From positions 74,474,581 to 74,538,580 of the forward strand of contig OX411543.1 in the NCBI GenBank assembly GCA_948146395.1: a stretch of 64,000 nt of DNA. The letters run 5' to 3'. Shown piece by piece: positions 51,452-63,448 of the stretch; the first letter of the stretch is position 1; each line of letters begins with the position of its first letter. The translations under genes were made by a program, and so were the position numbers. This DNA comes from Fragum whitleyi. Its lineage: Eukaryota; Mollusca; Bivalvia; Cardiida; Cardiidae. The notes beneath the pieces were generated by a model, which was not told the DNA's origin, searched no databases, and was given only the letters and a program-made list of their open reading frames with translations.

Positions 51452-51655
51452 ATTTCTGTGGACTTTGGTAGAGTGTTTTTATGCTCTTAAAATGCAATTT
51501 AAATGTACTCTTCATTGACCCATGTCATCTTTGGATGGAGATTTTGGTGCTCAAAATGAAATCAAAACCTAGAAATTAGAGTAGAGCATACACATCTAAG
51601 ATGCCATTAATTGATCAGGAATCATTTGCACCTTTTTGAACGAGTTGCAGGCCCG

Positions 51656-53108
51656 TTTTTAGCTCACCTGAGCACGAAGTGCTCAAGGTGAGCTATTGGG
51701 ATCGTAGAATGTCCGTCGTCAGTCGTGCGTCGTCCGTCGTGCGTCGTCCGTCGTCCACAATTTCTTTTAACATCTTCTCCTCCAAAACCAGTGGGCCAAT
51801 CTTGATGAAACTTGGCAGGGATGTGCCTTGGGTCAAGCTCTACCAAATTTGTTCAAATAAATGAAATCCACCCTTAACTTTCCCTTTACCCTTAACAAAA
51901 AGGGTGAAAATATGAAAATCTTTAAAAATCTTCTTCTCTGAAACCAGAAGGCAGACAGCTTTCATATTTGGTATGTAGCATCATCTAGTGGACCTTCACC
52001 AAGTTTGTTCATATCAAGACCCTGGGGTCATATTTGGGCTTTGCCCGGGCCCAACCCTTTTTTACATAGAATCAAAGAGCGAAAATCTTTAATTTAATAA
52101 TCTTTAATAATCTTCTTCTCTGTAACCAGATGGCAGACAGCTTTAATATTTGGTGTGTAGCATCACCTAGTGGGCCTCTACCAAGTTTGTTCATATCAAG
52201 ACCCTTGGGTCATATTTGGGCTTTGCACGGGTGCATCCCTTGATCTCTTATGAGCACAAAGGGTAAAAAAAGGAAAAATCTTCAAAAATCTTCATCTCTG
52301 AAACCAGAAGGCAGACAGCTTTCATATTTGGTATGTAGCATCATCTAGTGGACCTCTACCAAGTTTGTTCATATCAAGACCCTAGGACCATGTTTGGGCT
52401 TTGCCCGGGGCCAACCCTTTTTACATAGAATCAAAGAGCGAAAATCTTTAAAAAATCTTCTTCTTTGTAACCAGATGGCAGACAGCTTTAATATTTGGTG
52501 TGTAGCATCACCTAGTGGGCCTCTACCAAGTTTGTTCATATCAAGACCTTTGGGTCATATTTGGGCTTTGCACGGGTGCATCCCTTTATCTCTTATGAGC
52601 ATGAAGGGTAAAAAAATGAAAATCTTCAAAAATCTTCTTCTATGAAACCAGAAGGCAGATAGCTTTCATATTTGGTATGTAGCATCATCTAGTGGACCTC
52701 TATCAAGTTTGTTCATATCAAGACCCTAGGATCATATTTGGGCTCCACCCGGGCGCAACCCTTTTTACAAAGAATCAAAGAGCGAAAATCTTTTAAAATC
52801 TTCTTCAATTGAAACCAGAGGGCACACTGCTTTCATTTTTTGGTATGTAGCATCATCTTGTGGGCCCCTACCAAGTTTGTTCATATCAAGACCCTTGGGT
52901 CATATTGGGGCGCCACCCGGGTGCTGTCTTTTTACATAGAGTCAAAGAGCAAAAAGGCATATCTGTCTTGCTCTTTGCTGAAAATGTTCCATGGTATTGA
53001 TCTTAGGCAATTATCTTCTTTTTGACATCTGCCTATCTATTTAATGTGATGTCCCAGGGGTCATAGAGACTCAGGTGAGCGATCTAGGACCATCTTGGTC
53101 CTCTTGTT
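51656..53108 (+). mobile_element. Helentron/HINE-like element, AGCTCACCTGAGC family, full uninterrupted copy
   Basis: It opens TTTTTAGCTCACCTGAGCAC with its hairpin, then GTCGTCCGTCGTGCGTCGTC, about seven modules (GGTATGTAGCATCATCTAGT), and closes CTCAGGTGAGCGATCTAGGA, a GGACCATCTTGGTCC hairpin and TCTTGTT. It serves as the uninterrupted reference for the copy at 28645-32435. Confidence 0.85.
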
Positions 53109-53395
53109 AATTTAACTCTAATACCAATCTTCACGGTCATTGATCCCGTACCTAAACTTTAGGTCATGTCCAACAATGAATACGGATATGGAAACTCTTT
53201 TTGAGACCATACACGTCTAATAATGGCGGTTTTACAAGATCAGGATTCTTCAGAAATTAGAATGGGAACATACTGATTAATTTCAAATCATTTGTAGAAG
53301 TGCAACTGTTTGAAACTATCCTAGCTATGCTTTCTGTAACATAATTTGAAATGTTCATCGTCATGTCGTCATAAAGGCTCTATGTTGGTGGTTTC

Positions 53396-53640
53396 AGGGC
53401 CCAAGGTTATAAAATTTTCTCAGGCTCAACTGATTTTCTTTTTCAAATTTTTAATTCAAATAAATGCATGAAAATAAAAGATAATATGAATAAGTTGTTA
53501 TCTATAACAACTAAATAATATTATCTTTTATGTTAATACATTAAAATGAGTATTAAAACAGAATTTCGGCTTTAATCTCAAATTGAAATTTGAGAAAATT
53601 TTGAATTGAGAATAAGAAAAGTTTTATAACCTCGGGCCCT
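53396..53640. mobile_element. TIR element, AGGGCCCAAGGTTATAAAA
   Basis: AGGGCCCAAGGTTATAAAAT and the inverse of TTTTATAACCTCGGGCCCT delimit 245 bp of AT-rich sequence. Only one copy in the window. Confidence 0.7.
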
Positions 53641-53649
53641 GATTTGTTT

Positions 53650-56150
53650 TAAAGAAATGTCTTCTCAATTTATTACCCTTACCAGGTTTAAAGTTCTTTT
53701 CCCTGTCAATAGCTCACATTGTTTAGGAACAAAATTGAAGTCAAATGAACATAGTATCAGAATAAAAAAAAATGATATTTCATTCCGGAGTAAAAATTAA
53801 TCGCAATATATCAGGCGGTCCTTATCAAATTTTGGATAGGACATAAGATATGCCACATGGTTTCGAATCAAGAGATAGACTAAATTATTCATTTATGTTA
53901 CAAGACCAGTCAGGCTTGTAACAGCTTAATAACAACTCTCTTTTAGGCGAGGTTAAGATCAGTTCGACTCAAAGAAAACAAAGAATGCCTACAAGAAACA
54001 GTAACTATTGTCTAACAGCCACTTTTAAATAAAGGTCTGTGAAAAAATCCTTCGGAATGATCCAAGGAAAATGCATTTCGTTGTGCGTTTCTAACCATAA
54101 ATACAATTTCATGTGTGCCTGATGGACAGACACTGCTCGGCCTGGACAATCACGTGTTGTCATAAAAGTGAGACTATGAAAGTGAGACTTTGATCTGAGA
54201 CTATATGTCCGTAGTTACTATTTACCGCGTAAAGTGAATACTCTGATCAGACTGTGTGGATGCACAGTCTGATCCGAGAGATGACGTTACGCGCATGTGA
54301 AATGTTGGAAATTTCACACATTCATGCTCATATTGCATTCAGGCAACTAATGGCGGTCCTGTCCCTTGTTGAGTCCACAAAACTTATTTTCAATGAACTA
54401 AGTTTTTGCAAAAATAGTTCGACTAGTCGCTTCTTCGAAATTCAATTTCTTCGATTTATCACGAGACCACAGAACTCAGTATACGAGACAACATATACAC
54501 AACGTTATATAATACAATAAATGTTGGTGACCAATGAATGTAAGATCTCTATAAAAATTAAAATCTATACTTAAAGATAACAATATTGTCCGGTTTCGTG
54601 AATATTCAAAAAAGGCAAAATCCCCTTTTATGAAAATTCGACCATCAATGAATGTGGCATCATGGTAAAGGTAAAAAACATTGAACAATTTAATTGAAGA
54701 TAGTTTTGTAAAGCCTTGATGGTCTTAGATTAAAATCCAAATCGGCGAAAGACCAACAAGTTAGATTGGGTAATTACAACTTATCTTATCTCGTCTTGGC
54801 ATTATATTTTTTTATCAACATTTTATCAAAAGAACCAGAATCATACATACATGATATTGTATACAATACCTATCTGAGAGATTTTATGGTTTTTCTTTGA
54901 AATGAATAGGTTTCATTACAATATTGTTTTAATTTCTGAACGAGAATGAAAAAATAATGAAAACAACATGATGAATTGTCTATGAACTTTGACAGGTCAG
55001 GTATTGGGCCTAAAAGCTACCACAAAAATTTTGACAAAGATCAAAACATTTAGAGGATATTGAGTAAGTTGTCATTGAATACTGCATTTATTTAACGAGT
55101 CATCCATAAACAGATAAAAACAAGGCTGTGCCGAGTTTTTATATGTTTTGTATGACGAATTTAATACATTCGGTATCAAATGAGCACAAATTTGATATTC
55201 TATTTATAATATGACCCAAAATGTATATGATAAAACGAGGAAATTAAGATTATTGTCGATTCAAATCATTCCGCGAAACATATAACGCCGTTTGCATAAT
55301 GACGTCAGAAAATCCATTGCGACGTTACACACAAAATTATTCCGAAGGAAATGGAATAAATATTTGATTACACAATCGTTATTTCAATATTTCGGCAAAA
55401 AATGCCTTTTCCAAGAAAAAATGAAAAATGAAATAAATTAAGATTTATTTCATTTTTCTTGAAAAGGGCAATTTTTGCCGAAATATTGACATTACGACGT
55501 TATTTTCCCAACGAAAATATAATGTTTAATCCGATCTTGACTCATCTGTATAGTTATTCCACTATTGTTATAACCCCCGTGTAATATCAAAAAAATATTT
55601 AACGGGGTTATATCACTCCCTCGACGTAGGCCATATCATAATGTTGAGTAAACCCGTTACGCCACGTTAAACCCATATCCTGCCAGGTGAAAAGTAATAG
55701 ACAATAAGGCATCGATGAATCTTGATGGTTATAGCTTAAACTACCATGAATATCTTATTTCGATAACAACATTTAAGACATTAAAGAGCATCGTGAAATT
55801 CACATAATGGATGGTTTTTGAATGGATTTGGAATGTTATTATATGAACGAGAGGAGCGAGTAATGGATGGAGTTAAAAGGAGGTAATGTAATATCGTTAG
55901 TTTTGCTCAGCATGAACGAAATTAGCGATGTTGTATTACCTTCCTTTGTTAACATATCCATAGATATATGCTATTTTCTATGAAGAACCAATCAGACACT
56001 TCTTATCCAATTCAAGCTTGTAAAATCACGGAAAGATTTGAACGATGTGTCGGGCTTTGAAGAAATCTTGGGCGCTTTTCAACGATTTTAGAGCATTTTG
56101 CACAATATGAGCGTCTTGAATGCTAATATCTTTGAACAGAGCACTTAGCC
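53650..56150. other. No gene recognised; one palindrome
   Basis: AT-rich. A palindrome at about 55380-55500 has AATATTTCGGCAAAAAATGC mirrored by GCAATTTTTGCCGAAATATT. Confidence 0.5.
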
Positions 56151-56156
56151 AGTTAT

Positions 56157-56419
56157 ATATGTGACCAGTCACGCGAAAAGGGACCATCTAGGAACTTTGT
56201 AAAATTAATATTTGAAAAAGAGATTGGGCCCAGTATCAACCAGAGGTCGCAATTCAAAAATTCTTTCACTGGAAGGTAGATTATTCATTACAGAATCAGA
56301 AAATAAGCAAAGTGCGAAAAGTTTCGATCCTTATCAGTCTGCGCAATCCGCGCAGTCTGACAAGGGTCGACACTTTACGCAGTACCTAAATAGTCCCTTT
56401 TCGCCCGACGGATCACATA
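56157..56419. mobile_element. MITE, ATATGTGACCCGTCACGC family
   Basis: GTGACCAGTCACGCGAAAAG to CTTTTCGCCCGACGGATCAC, with the inner palindrome CTGCGCAATCCGCGCAGTCT. Confidence 0.75.
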
Positions 56420-56777
56420 CTGGTTTTGATCGTGGTGAGTGTCGATTTCACGATGTTCTTTACACGAGTTGCCGACCACCAACGACGAAATTAACATGAA
56501 ATAAGTCATAATTTTGACAACAACATCGAAATTCTAGTATGAAAACAACCTGAAATGATCAATGATGGATTAAGGTGAAAAATTCATTTAACATTTTTTT
56601 TCACGTATGCACCGACATAGCAATTTCAACAATTTCACAAACATGTATAAGCACAATGTAGAAAATCAACAACAATTCACAAAGATTATACAATACAATG
56701 ACGAATCATCATGGAATCTACTTGTCCCAAAATATTCCCATAGACCAATTTATCTGACTGTATGCGGGTTTAATATA

Positions 56778-57040
56778 GCCGCCGTCGGTAGCGCGTCGGC
56801 CTGTCAATCTAGAGGTTCCGGGTTCGATCCCCGACGGCGGCATTCATTCTTTCCGGCTATTCATCCCCACCAATGGTTCGATCATCGTAAACCTATGCTG
56901 GACAGCAGCTGGAGGCTAGGAAAGGATGTTTTGGTGGCACTAGGGTGAGAATTACCAGGAATCCATTGTTAGGTGCTCAAGCTGCCTAGATATAACTGAA
57001 AAATTGTTGAAGCGGCGAAAAAACCCATTCAAACAAACTA
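56778..57040 (+). mobile_element. tRNA-derived SINE, full copy
   Basis: The head GCCGCCGTCGGTAGCGCGTC has a GGGTTCGATCCCCGACGGCGGC end, with body GACAGCAGCTGGAGGCTAGG and a CAAACAAACTAACAAA tail. Confidence 0.85.
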
Positions 57041-57073
57041 ACAAATCATAGCGGGTTTACGATATTACTAACC

Positions 57074-57374
57074 TTACAGGTAGATTTTGCGCGGTGAGCC
57101 GTGAAATCAACTTTTTACTGTTAGAATCTCGTGTCATTTGTTCGAAATAGATAAAACAGGTTTAAATAGCGCATTAAGAAAGTTTACAATTTACCTTTTA
57201 AACCAACGTTATTGATTGTCTTAAAATGTTAGGTTCACTCAAACAAGTACTTTCATATTTGCAGTGAAGGTATCAGGATAAATTCCTATCATTCGCCTTT
57301 TAATTATACCCGATTTACCTATAATAATGGACTCAGCGCCTACGTCAGAGCTCAGTTTACAAAATACACCTATA
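57074..57374. mobile_element. TIR element, copy 2 (uninterrupted)
   Basis: Same family as 2840-4250: begins ACAGGTAGATTTTGCGCGGT and ends AAAATACACCTATAC. About 300 bp with no coding sequence. Confidence 0.7.
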
Positions 57375-57382
57375 CCTTTACC

Positions 57383-57517
57383 AGCCCTGCGTTCAGGATG
57401 ACAAAACGGTGCAAACAGTTTGTCAACTATACCCCGCTTCGCACGCAAGTGCACGTGTAAAGCGATGTATGATTAGCAAACTGTTTGCATCAATTTTACA
57501 TCCTGAACGCAGGGCTG
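57383..57517. mobile_element. Palindromic MITE, CCCTGCGTTCAGGAT family
   Basis: CAGCCCTGCGTTCAGGATGA to CATCCTGAACGCAGGGCTG, with CCCCGCTTCGCACGCAAGTG at the centre. It starts 8 bp after the TIR element at 57074-57374. Confidence 0.82.
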
Positions 57518-58161
57518 TAGACAAATTTGACCTATGGTTCATTTAATATTGTGTGAAAATGAAATCGTCTAAAATACGAGAATTTACAACAAATCACAGG
57601 AACTTTAACAAGACAACAACGAATCCACCATGGCCCGAACAGGTATTCTGCGTAGTTAATGAACTGGCAGGGCGGGTTTTAACCGTGACACATTTTGGCG
57701 AGTTTACTTTTCAATAGCATGGGTTCTTTCAAAATTTAGTCGGTAATCATCGTTACCGCGTGCAAATAACTGTATCCTAACACTTAAGGGATTCGCGTGC
57801 TTTGAGAGAGTGAACACATTTCATCGTTTGGTTTCCAAGGCCTTGCAACTTCAGTTTGATTAAGCTGAAGTTACGAGGATTGGGTAACCAATCTACGATA
57901 TAAGGTCTCGACTTATTTATGTCGACTCTCTTTAGAAGTAAGTTGTTTTAGATAAAAGCTGATTTCCCTTAACCTTCAGTGCAACGACCCATTACTTAGG
58001 CTCCGCCCTGCCAGGGCAATAATCATGGATAATATTTGTACCAAAATATTCCCATAGACCAATTTCTTTATCTCTATTGTTTACATTCGAAGCGGGTTTA
58101 TCCCCATCTTGTCATCCTTATCCTGTGAAATAAATTGAAAGATGTTAAAAACATTATACAT

Positions 58162-58336
58162 GTACATACTTAGTGTTTTGTATGAAAAAAAAAATCTAAC
58201 GAGATTGGGGAAATTGAGAATTGTCGAAGCTCTGCAGAGACAATTATCAATTCACACAACCGAGCTAGATATTTTTTCATACAATACACTACAACCGAGC
58301 TAGATATTTTTTTCATACAATACACTAAGTACGTAT
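58162..58336. mobile_element. Palindromic MITE, TACTTAGTGTTTTGTATG family
   Basis: TACTTAGTGTTTTGTATGAA to CATACAATACACTAAGTACG, with a short internal duplication of the right arm (CAACCGAGCTAGATATTTTT twice). Confidence 0.75.
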
Positions 58337-58598
58337 TAGTTTTTTTAAACCCTTATTTGCCTTGTTTTCGTCTATTTTTCTAACAGAAATACGAGTACCT
58401 AAAAATAACCACATTGTGTCATTGTTGTAAAAATATCCATGGGATATCATAAAAATATCAAATGTGGTGTTATCACACGGATATTTGAAAAGTTAAACGA
58501 TAAAATACAGACTCAGTCTGAAATATGACGACTTAAAGCGACATTACGACCACATCATTTAGCGTGAAATCATTTAAATGGTTTTGTTCCATTACGTA

Positions 58599-58825
58599 TA
58601 AACCCTTTGCTGTTTAATCCCTGCTTTTTACGTGTCTGTGATTTAATGATTAAGAAACATTGTGGAAAAAGAAGAAATTGCTTCTGACAAGCAATTTCTT
58701 CTTTTTCCACACTATTTTCTACCCTACTGAATGGTTATTTTTCAAATTAAATCCGCTTTAAATTTTCGTCTGCAAAACCTTTGAATTTGGACAGGTCCAT
58801 AATTTTGTAAAACAGGAAAGGGTTA
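58599..58825 (-). mobile_element. MITE, TTAACTCTTTCCTGTTTTAC family, inverted copy
   Basis: AAACCCTTTGCTGTTTAATC to TTTGTAAAACAGGAAAGGGT. Same as 46235-46463 in reverse, including AATAACCATTCxGTAGGGTAG. Confidence 0.78.
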
Positions 58826-58829
58826 AGAC

Positions 58830-60850
58830 ACCAATTGTAATTATCCTCGGGTTCTAAATATTGCTCACATTGCAGTTGTCATAAGAAAGGAATTTGAATG
58901 ATATACAAAGAACTTGATTCTGAATAATGAAACCTTGTCAAGGCACTAAACGTCTAATAACCCAGTAGAAAGTTAAACATTTTGAACAATCAGCCATTTT
59001 TCATATGAATGTGCTAATTTGTTTTAATGCTTGATTAATAACTTTAAATTTCGCATCGACATAAAGTACCAAACAAATAACTAAATGGATAAGGAACAAG
59101 TCAATTCTCGCAAATGTATACTGAGCAAAAATAAAAAGTATCCACCCAATATCACTTCGGATTTCTTTAAAAGTACAAACAGAAATTCTATGAAATATAT
59201 TGCAAACTCCGCCCTGATCATTTGGAAATAAATTTGAGAGTTTTATGTGATTTGAAGAAACCGCTTCCGAGTTGTGGGTGTAAACGTAGCCAGGGTGTCG
59301 TTTTCAAAAATCGCAGACTCTCTATTAAAATATTTAATTGATATTTCCGATAGTTTTAAGCTTGCCAAATGCAATATTGGTGCGTTAGGTATCCTGGATT
59401 GAAAAGACAACCTATTATCTTCTGCTGCTCTCTGTCAATGATACGTCAAATGGACACGGACAAACATAAAACATGTTACGCAGATTCAAAACTCAAACTT
59501 ACAAAATTTTGTCTGCACGTTCCTTGTCGAGAAAACCAAACCAAAAATTCTCTATTTCATTTTTTTGCTTACAGAAAAACAAATTTTGCATTGCTACCTT
59601 ACGTCAACGTTTCCCCTCGCTCATTGGAAAGGCTTGTACGAATATCAAGGAAATTTGTTCGCCCTACTTCCGCTAAGACTTAAATGGCTATTGTTTTGGT
59701 TTTAAAGTTTGACGATTTTATATGTTAAGACAATTATTTCACTTCCGTTTTGAAATAGTGGTTGGGAAGCGCGAATGCAATCGCGTCAACGTGAATGAGA
59801 AAATTTGGCGTGACGTCTTCCCAGTGGCCCTATTGAGTTGAGGAGGGCGAATAACAGTACTACTCTATTTGAGATGGTCAGCACATGTTTTTATTGTGCT
59901 TCTCTTTCAGGTAACGTTTTTAAATTTACTCAATGTTCGACGGTTTTTATTACGCCTGTTGTGAAGTTTTCCTCGGTCTCGTTACAAAACTATGTTGTAC
60001 GGAACACAACTACTGTTTGGTTTTCCTAATCGCAGAGCTTAAAAGAGGTTAAATTCATCTGGGAAAAAAGTTGAGATCGAAAACGTGACGTACGTCGACG
60101 TAGAAAACAAAGATTTCGTCATTTCTTGAAAAATACCAAAAATGGCAGGCTGCTTGAATGAAAAATGTTGTGTGCATAAGAAAACGAGGCTCTGCAAACA
60201 CACTGGTACCTTAATTGATCATTTAATCAATCAAATATTAAACATATTGACTAAAGAAAAGTGGATACTTTCTTTTTTTGCTGAGTATAGCTCCAGTTTC
60301 AAGGTTATCATTGAACTCCTATATCTCATAACGTATAAGTTCGAATTCGCGATAACTTCACGCGCATGAGAGACAGACAGAGGGATGCCAGCGTAAGGTC
60401 ACTAAGATTTCGTAACACACGAACAGTTCATTTATCGAGCGCCATTGAAAGACTTTTAATCTTAATGTCGCTTTATGCATAAAATCGAGTTGCAAGGCAT
60501 TTCTTTGCTTGTTTTGATTCTTCTCATATTTTCCATGAACATTAATTAGAAATATCAAGGATCCTAAATAAGAAAACAAATTTTTCATTTAGCAGGATTT
60601 TTCCTCTTCTCTTATGGACGCACCTCTGATTATTAATTGTAATAGATGTTAAAAGTACTAAGAGTATAACATTTTGCAAATATATCTAATCTATTTGCCG
60701 AACGCTACTCGTTGATTCGATAATCAAATTAGGTCACAGGATAGTTAATGCACAGCCCGTTGTATATCGGAAAGCGGGCTACCAGTGAACCCCTCGTCGT
60801 TGTGTTTACTGTGTATACTTATACACGTAGTAGCACAAGGGGAGGCGACT
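58830..60850. other. No gene recognised
   Basis: Several open frames of 60-104 codons (for example at 59369-59683) lack recognisable motifs, splice context or repeat identity. Confidence 0.4.
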
Positions 60851-60857
60851 AGGATTG

Positions 60858-60993
60858 TTGATTGAATGGAGTTTGACGCCGCTTTCAACATTTTTTCAGT
60901 TATATCGCGGCGGCTGGAGCACCTAACAATGGTTTCCTAGTATTTTTTCTCACCGATACAACCACCACATCTTTTCCTAGCCCCACTAATAGT
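60858..60993 (-). mobile_element. SINE, inverted and 5'-truncated
   Basis: The reverse complement of the SINE 3' part: TTGATTGAATGGAGTTTGAC, then ATATCGCGGCGGCTGGAGCA and CTTTTCCTAGCC. Confidence 0.75.
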
Positions 60994-61213
60994 GAAGTCA
61001 CACTACCACATCCTGAGAGGTTTGATATCAAGTTAAGCTGCGAGAAAGTAAGCTCTCTAAATGGACAGATTGGTGAAATTTAAAGGTATTTATTAGAATT
61101 TATACCATTTTTTATTCGACACGATTTTAAATGTAGCATTTTGTGTATACTCGGGACGTGTTAACAGCGAAGCGAGAGAATCATGACTACCGTGACCTGC
61201 TCGAATTTTTGTC

Positions 61214-61498
61214 TATGGGCCAACTTATATCTCGCCCGAAAGGGTCCCGATTTTGATGTTTTTCAGCCAGGTCATAATTAGAAACCGGTCCGTCCCTGTG
61301 TTTCGGCTGACAAGATGATAAAAAATGTTTTCAAATCATGTCCGTTTTTGCAAGTATGTGCACGCGAAAAGCGGGGTATAATTAGAAAACGGTTTGTAGC
61401 ATCTTGTCAACCCGAATACAGGGGCTGGTTTCTAATTGTGGCCTGGCTGAAAAACAATCAAATCGGGCCCCGCCCGGGGGAGAAATGAGTTGGCCCTA
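61214..61498. mobile_element. Large palindromic TIR element
   Basis: GGGCCAACTTATATCTCGCC and the inverse of GGGAGAAATGAGTTGGCCC form the ends. Both arms also carry TTTTTCAGCCAGG, AATTAGAAACC and GACAAGATG. The core resembles the CCCTGCGTTCAGGAT family (AAAGCGGGGTATAATTAGAA). Confidence 0.75.
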
Positions 61499-61649
61499 TG
61501 TTACCGCCGAGGCACCTTAAGGAAATAATAGCTGTTATACCGGAGTGGCAGTCGATATCAATGTTTATCAGGTCAGCAATAGCCATCGAACATGTTGGAA
61601 TTATCTTTGTAGTATAATAATACATACACGTACTTATCTTCGCCAGCCA

Positions 61650-61703
61650 AGGGTGAAGCCCACTACGTGTTTTATTCACGAATAGAACACGTAGTGGGCA
61701 TCC
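61650..61703. repeat. Short hairpin
   Basis: GCCCACTACGTGTTTTATTC is mirrored by GAATAGAACACGTAGTGGGC. Confidence 0.7.
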
Positions 61704-61852
61704 CCCATTCGGAACATCACTCGACCATTTCCGTAAACTGCAACCGAGCTCGGATGTATATAAGGCGGATGGGTATGTAACAAAATTGTGCAATTTGTTA
61801 GGCGGAAACAGTGTAAGAAACACTAGCGTGGAATCATGCGGCGCTATTTTAA

Positions 61853-61947
61853 GATTTATATTTTTACAGTAAATATCGGCTGAAAAATCTTAATTTCTTA
61901 AGAATGACGAATCATTCTCAAAAATAAGATTTTTCAGCCGTTAGTTA
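61853..61947. repeat. Short palindrome
   Basis: CGGCTGAAAAATCTTAATTT is mirrored by AATAAGATTTTTCAGCCG. Confidence 0.65.
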
Positions 61948-62037
61948 AGAATCTAAAGATATTTATATAAAGATACGATGGTTTCGCGTCAGTGACATAA
62001 ACGAACGACATCGAATGTTTTCACACAAAGTTTCGAG

Positions 62038-62336
62038 CCGCCACCATAGCGCAGTTGGTTATGCATTAGACTTGCAATCTGGAAGTCTTGGGTTTAATCC
62101 CCGTTGGCGGCAAATATCCTTTCCGACGTTTGTCTCTCACCAATGGGTAGGTAATCGTAAACCTATGTGAGATAGCTGTCGGAGGCTAGGAAAGGGTATA
62201 ATGGTAGTACAGATGAAAGAAATACCAGGAATCCATTGTTAGGTGCTCCGGCGGCCGCGATATAACTGCGAGATTGTTGAAAGCGGTGTTTAACCTATTC
62301 AAACAAACAAACAAACAAACAAACAAACAAACAAAC
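62038..62336 (+). mobile_element. tRNA-derived SINE with a different head and a (CAAA)n tail
   Basis: The head GCCGCCACCATAGCGCAGTT has loop CTTGCAA (TGC, Ala-like, versus GTC in the others) and ends CCCCGTTGGCGGC. The body TTTGTCTCTCACCAATGGGT is shared. The tail has about nine CAAA units at 62300-62336. Confidence 0.85.
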
Positions 62337-62402
62337 TGTATGGCATAAGGTAAAGATACTTACGCTAATTTATAGCTGGGGCGTGAGTTTGGTATATTCT
62401 CG

Positions 62403-63420
62403 TTAGAACATTGTGACTGTGAGTGCCACCAATGTGGTCAATACGATCGTCGGTGTTACGGTTATCTCGGCGATCCTAGAACTATTCTGCCATCCATCAC
62501 TTGTCTGTGGGAGCGAGAAAATCGTATCTACAAGACATACCCGTACACGACCATCCTCTAGCTCATCGAACTCGGATTCTAGTAGTTGTCGTCGGGTATA
62601 GTTGCTGGACAATACGTCAGAATCAATATGGTATTCGCCAGGGTTCAGTTCGACTTGCTCGCAAAGAAAGAGTTTGGTTATGTATCTTCCATAGGGGATA
62701 TCCTTAGAAGCGTACAATTCCCATGACAGATTGTTTGGTTCGCATTCATCGGGCTCATTGGGCAGGCTAAACCAGGGGCCTGTTTTACTAAACATCTTAC
62801 GAAAAAACTGATCGTAAGTTAAAATCATAAATCGTGCCTGGTGTCTTCATCCATTGTTAGATTCTGACTTGCAATATCTCATTGGAATCGTCTTCAAAAG
62901 ACGATTCTAATGAGATAATGCATGGCAGAATTCCATTTTTAGTAACCACTGTAGAAGCATCTTTAATTTTTGACTTACGCAAAAAATGATCGTAAGATGT
63001 TTAGTAAAACGGGCCCCTGGTCTGGCGAAACTTAACAACAGATCCATTTATTGTTATTGGCCAAAGTGCTTTGATTGACGTTTGGATTTCTCGGTACAGC
63101 TTTTCCATGTCGTCGATATTCGTTACGAGATCTACCTTGAATGATCCATCATCGCATTTAAGCAGGTCTTTCCTTCTAAAAATCGGTCCGATGTCCCAGC
63201 TTTCGGGCCAAGGTTTTCCCTCATAAAATGCTTGAATGGTACTATGGTGATCATTCCCCTGGGCCATCTCGTTCAAATTATCCTCGCTTTCTACCTCGGA
63301 CAGCACTTCCTGTACAAAAATGTATCCATTCAGCGAAGAAGTTGTTATGAACTCACAGTCCCCTTTGATATTACGTAATTGTCCAGAGGAGCACAAGAGA
63401 TTCCGACAGAGTCTTTCTAC
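62403..63420 (-). pseudogene. Adhesion/secretin-type receptor ectodomain exon, split and truncated
   Basis: Read on the - strand, an acceptor (CCTATTTCAG) precedes 63420. The frame runs from VERLCRNLLCSSGQLRN to VVKFRQT near 63020, is interrupted by a 249-bp palindrome (62772-63020), then resumes with WFSLPNEPDECEP to a TAA at 62403-62405. The segment LFLCEQVELNPGEYHIDSDV and the following EFDELEDGRVRVCLVD resemble the ectodomain just before the membrane domain of bivalve adhesion-like 7TM receptors, by recognition. The tail TPTIVLTTLVALTVTMF is hydrophobic and then stops, so only a stub of a first membrane segment or a GPI-type tail remains. No 7TM coding sequence follows. It could be a pseudogene, or a truncated membrane-anchored protein if the palindrome is spliced out. 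Confidence 0.55.
62772..63020. mobile_element. Palindromic TIR element inside the receptor exon
   Basis: It starts CCAGGGGCCTGTTTTACTAA and ends with the inverse TTAGTAAAACGGGCCCCTGG. Both arms include a CTTACGA/TCGTAAG segment, and a second inner palindrome (ATCTCATTGGAATCG...CGATTCTAATGAGAT) sits at the centre. No clear target duplication is seen. The element adds a stop soon after entry in the receptor frame. Confidence 0.8.
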
Positions 63421-63448
63421 CTGAAATAGGACACAAAATGATCCGTTT

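Noticed and set aside
59369..59683. 104-codon + strand open frame
   Set aside because: No signal peptide, domain or repeat signature; its length is expected by chance over 64 kb.
61458..61823. 121-codon open frame on the - strand
   Set aside because: It overlaps a palindromic TIR element and a hairpin and has no recognisable domain.
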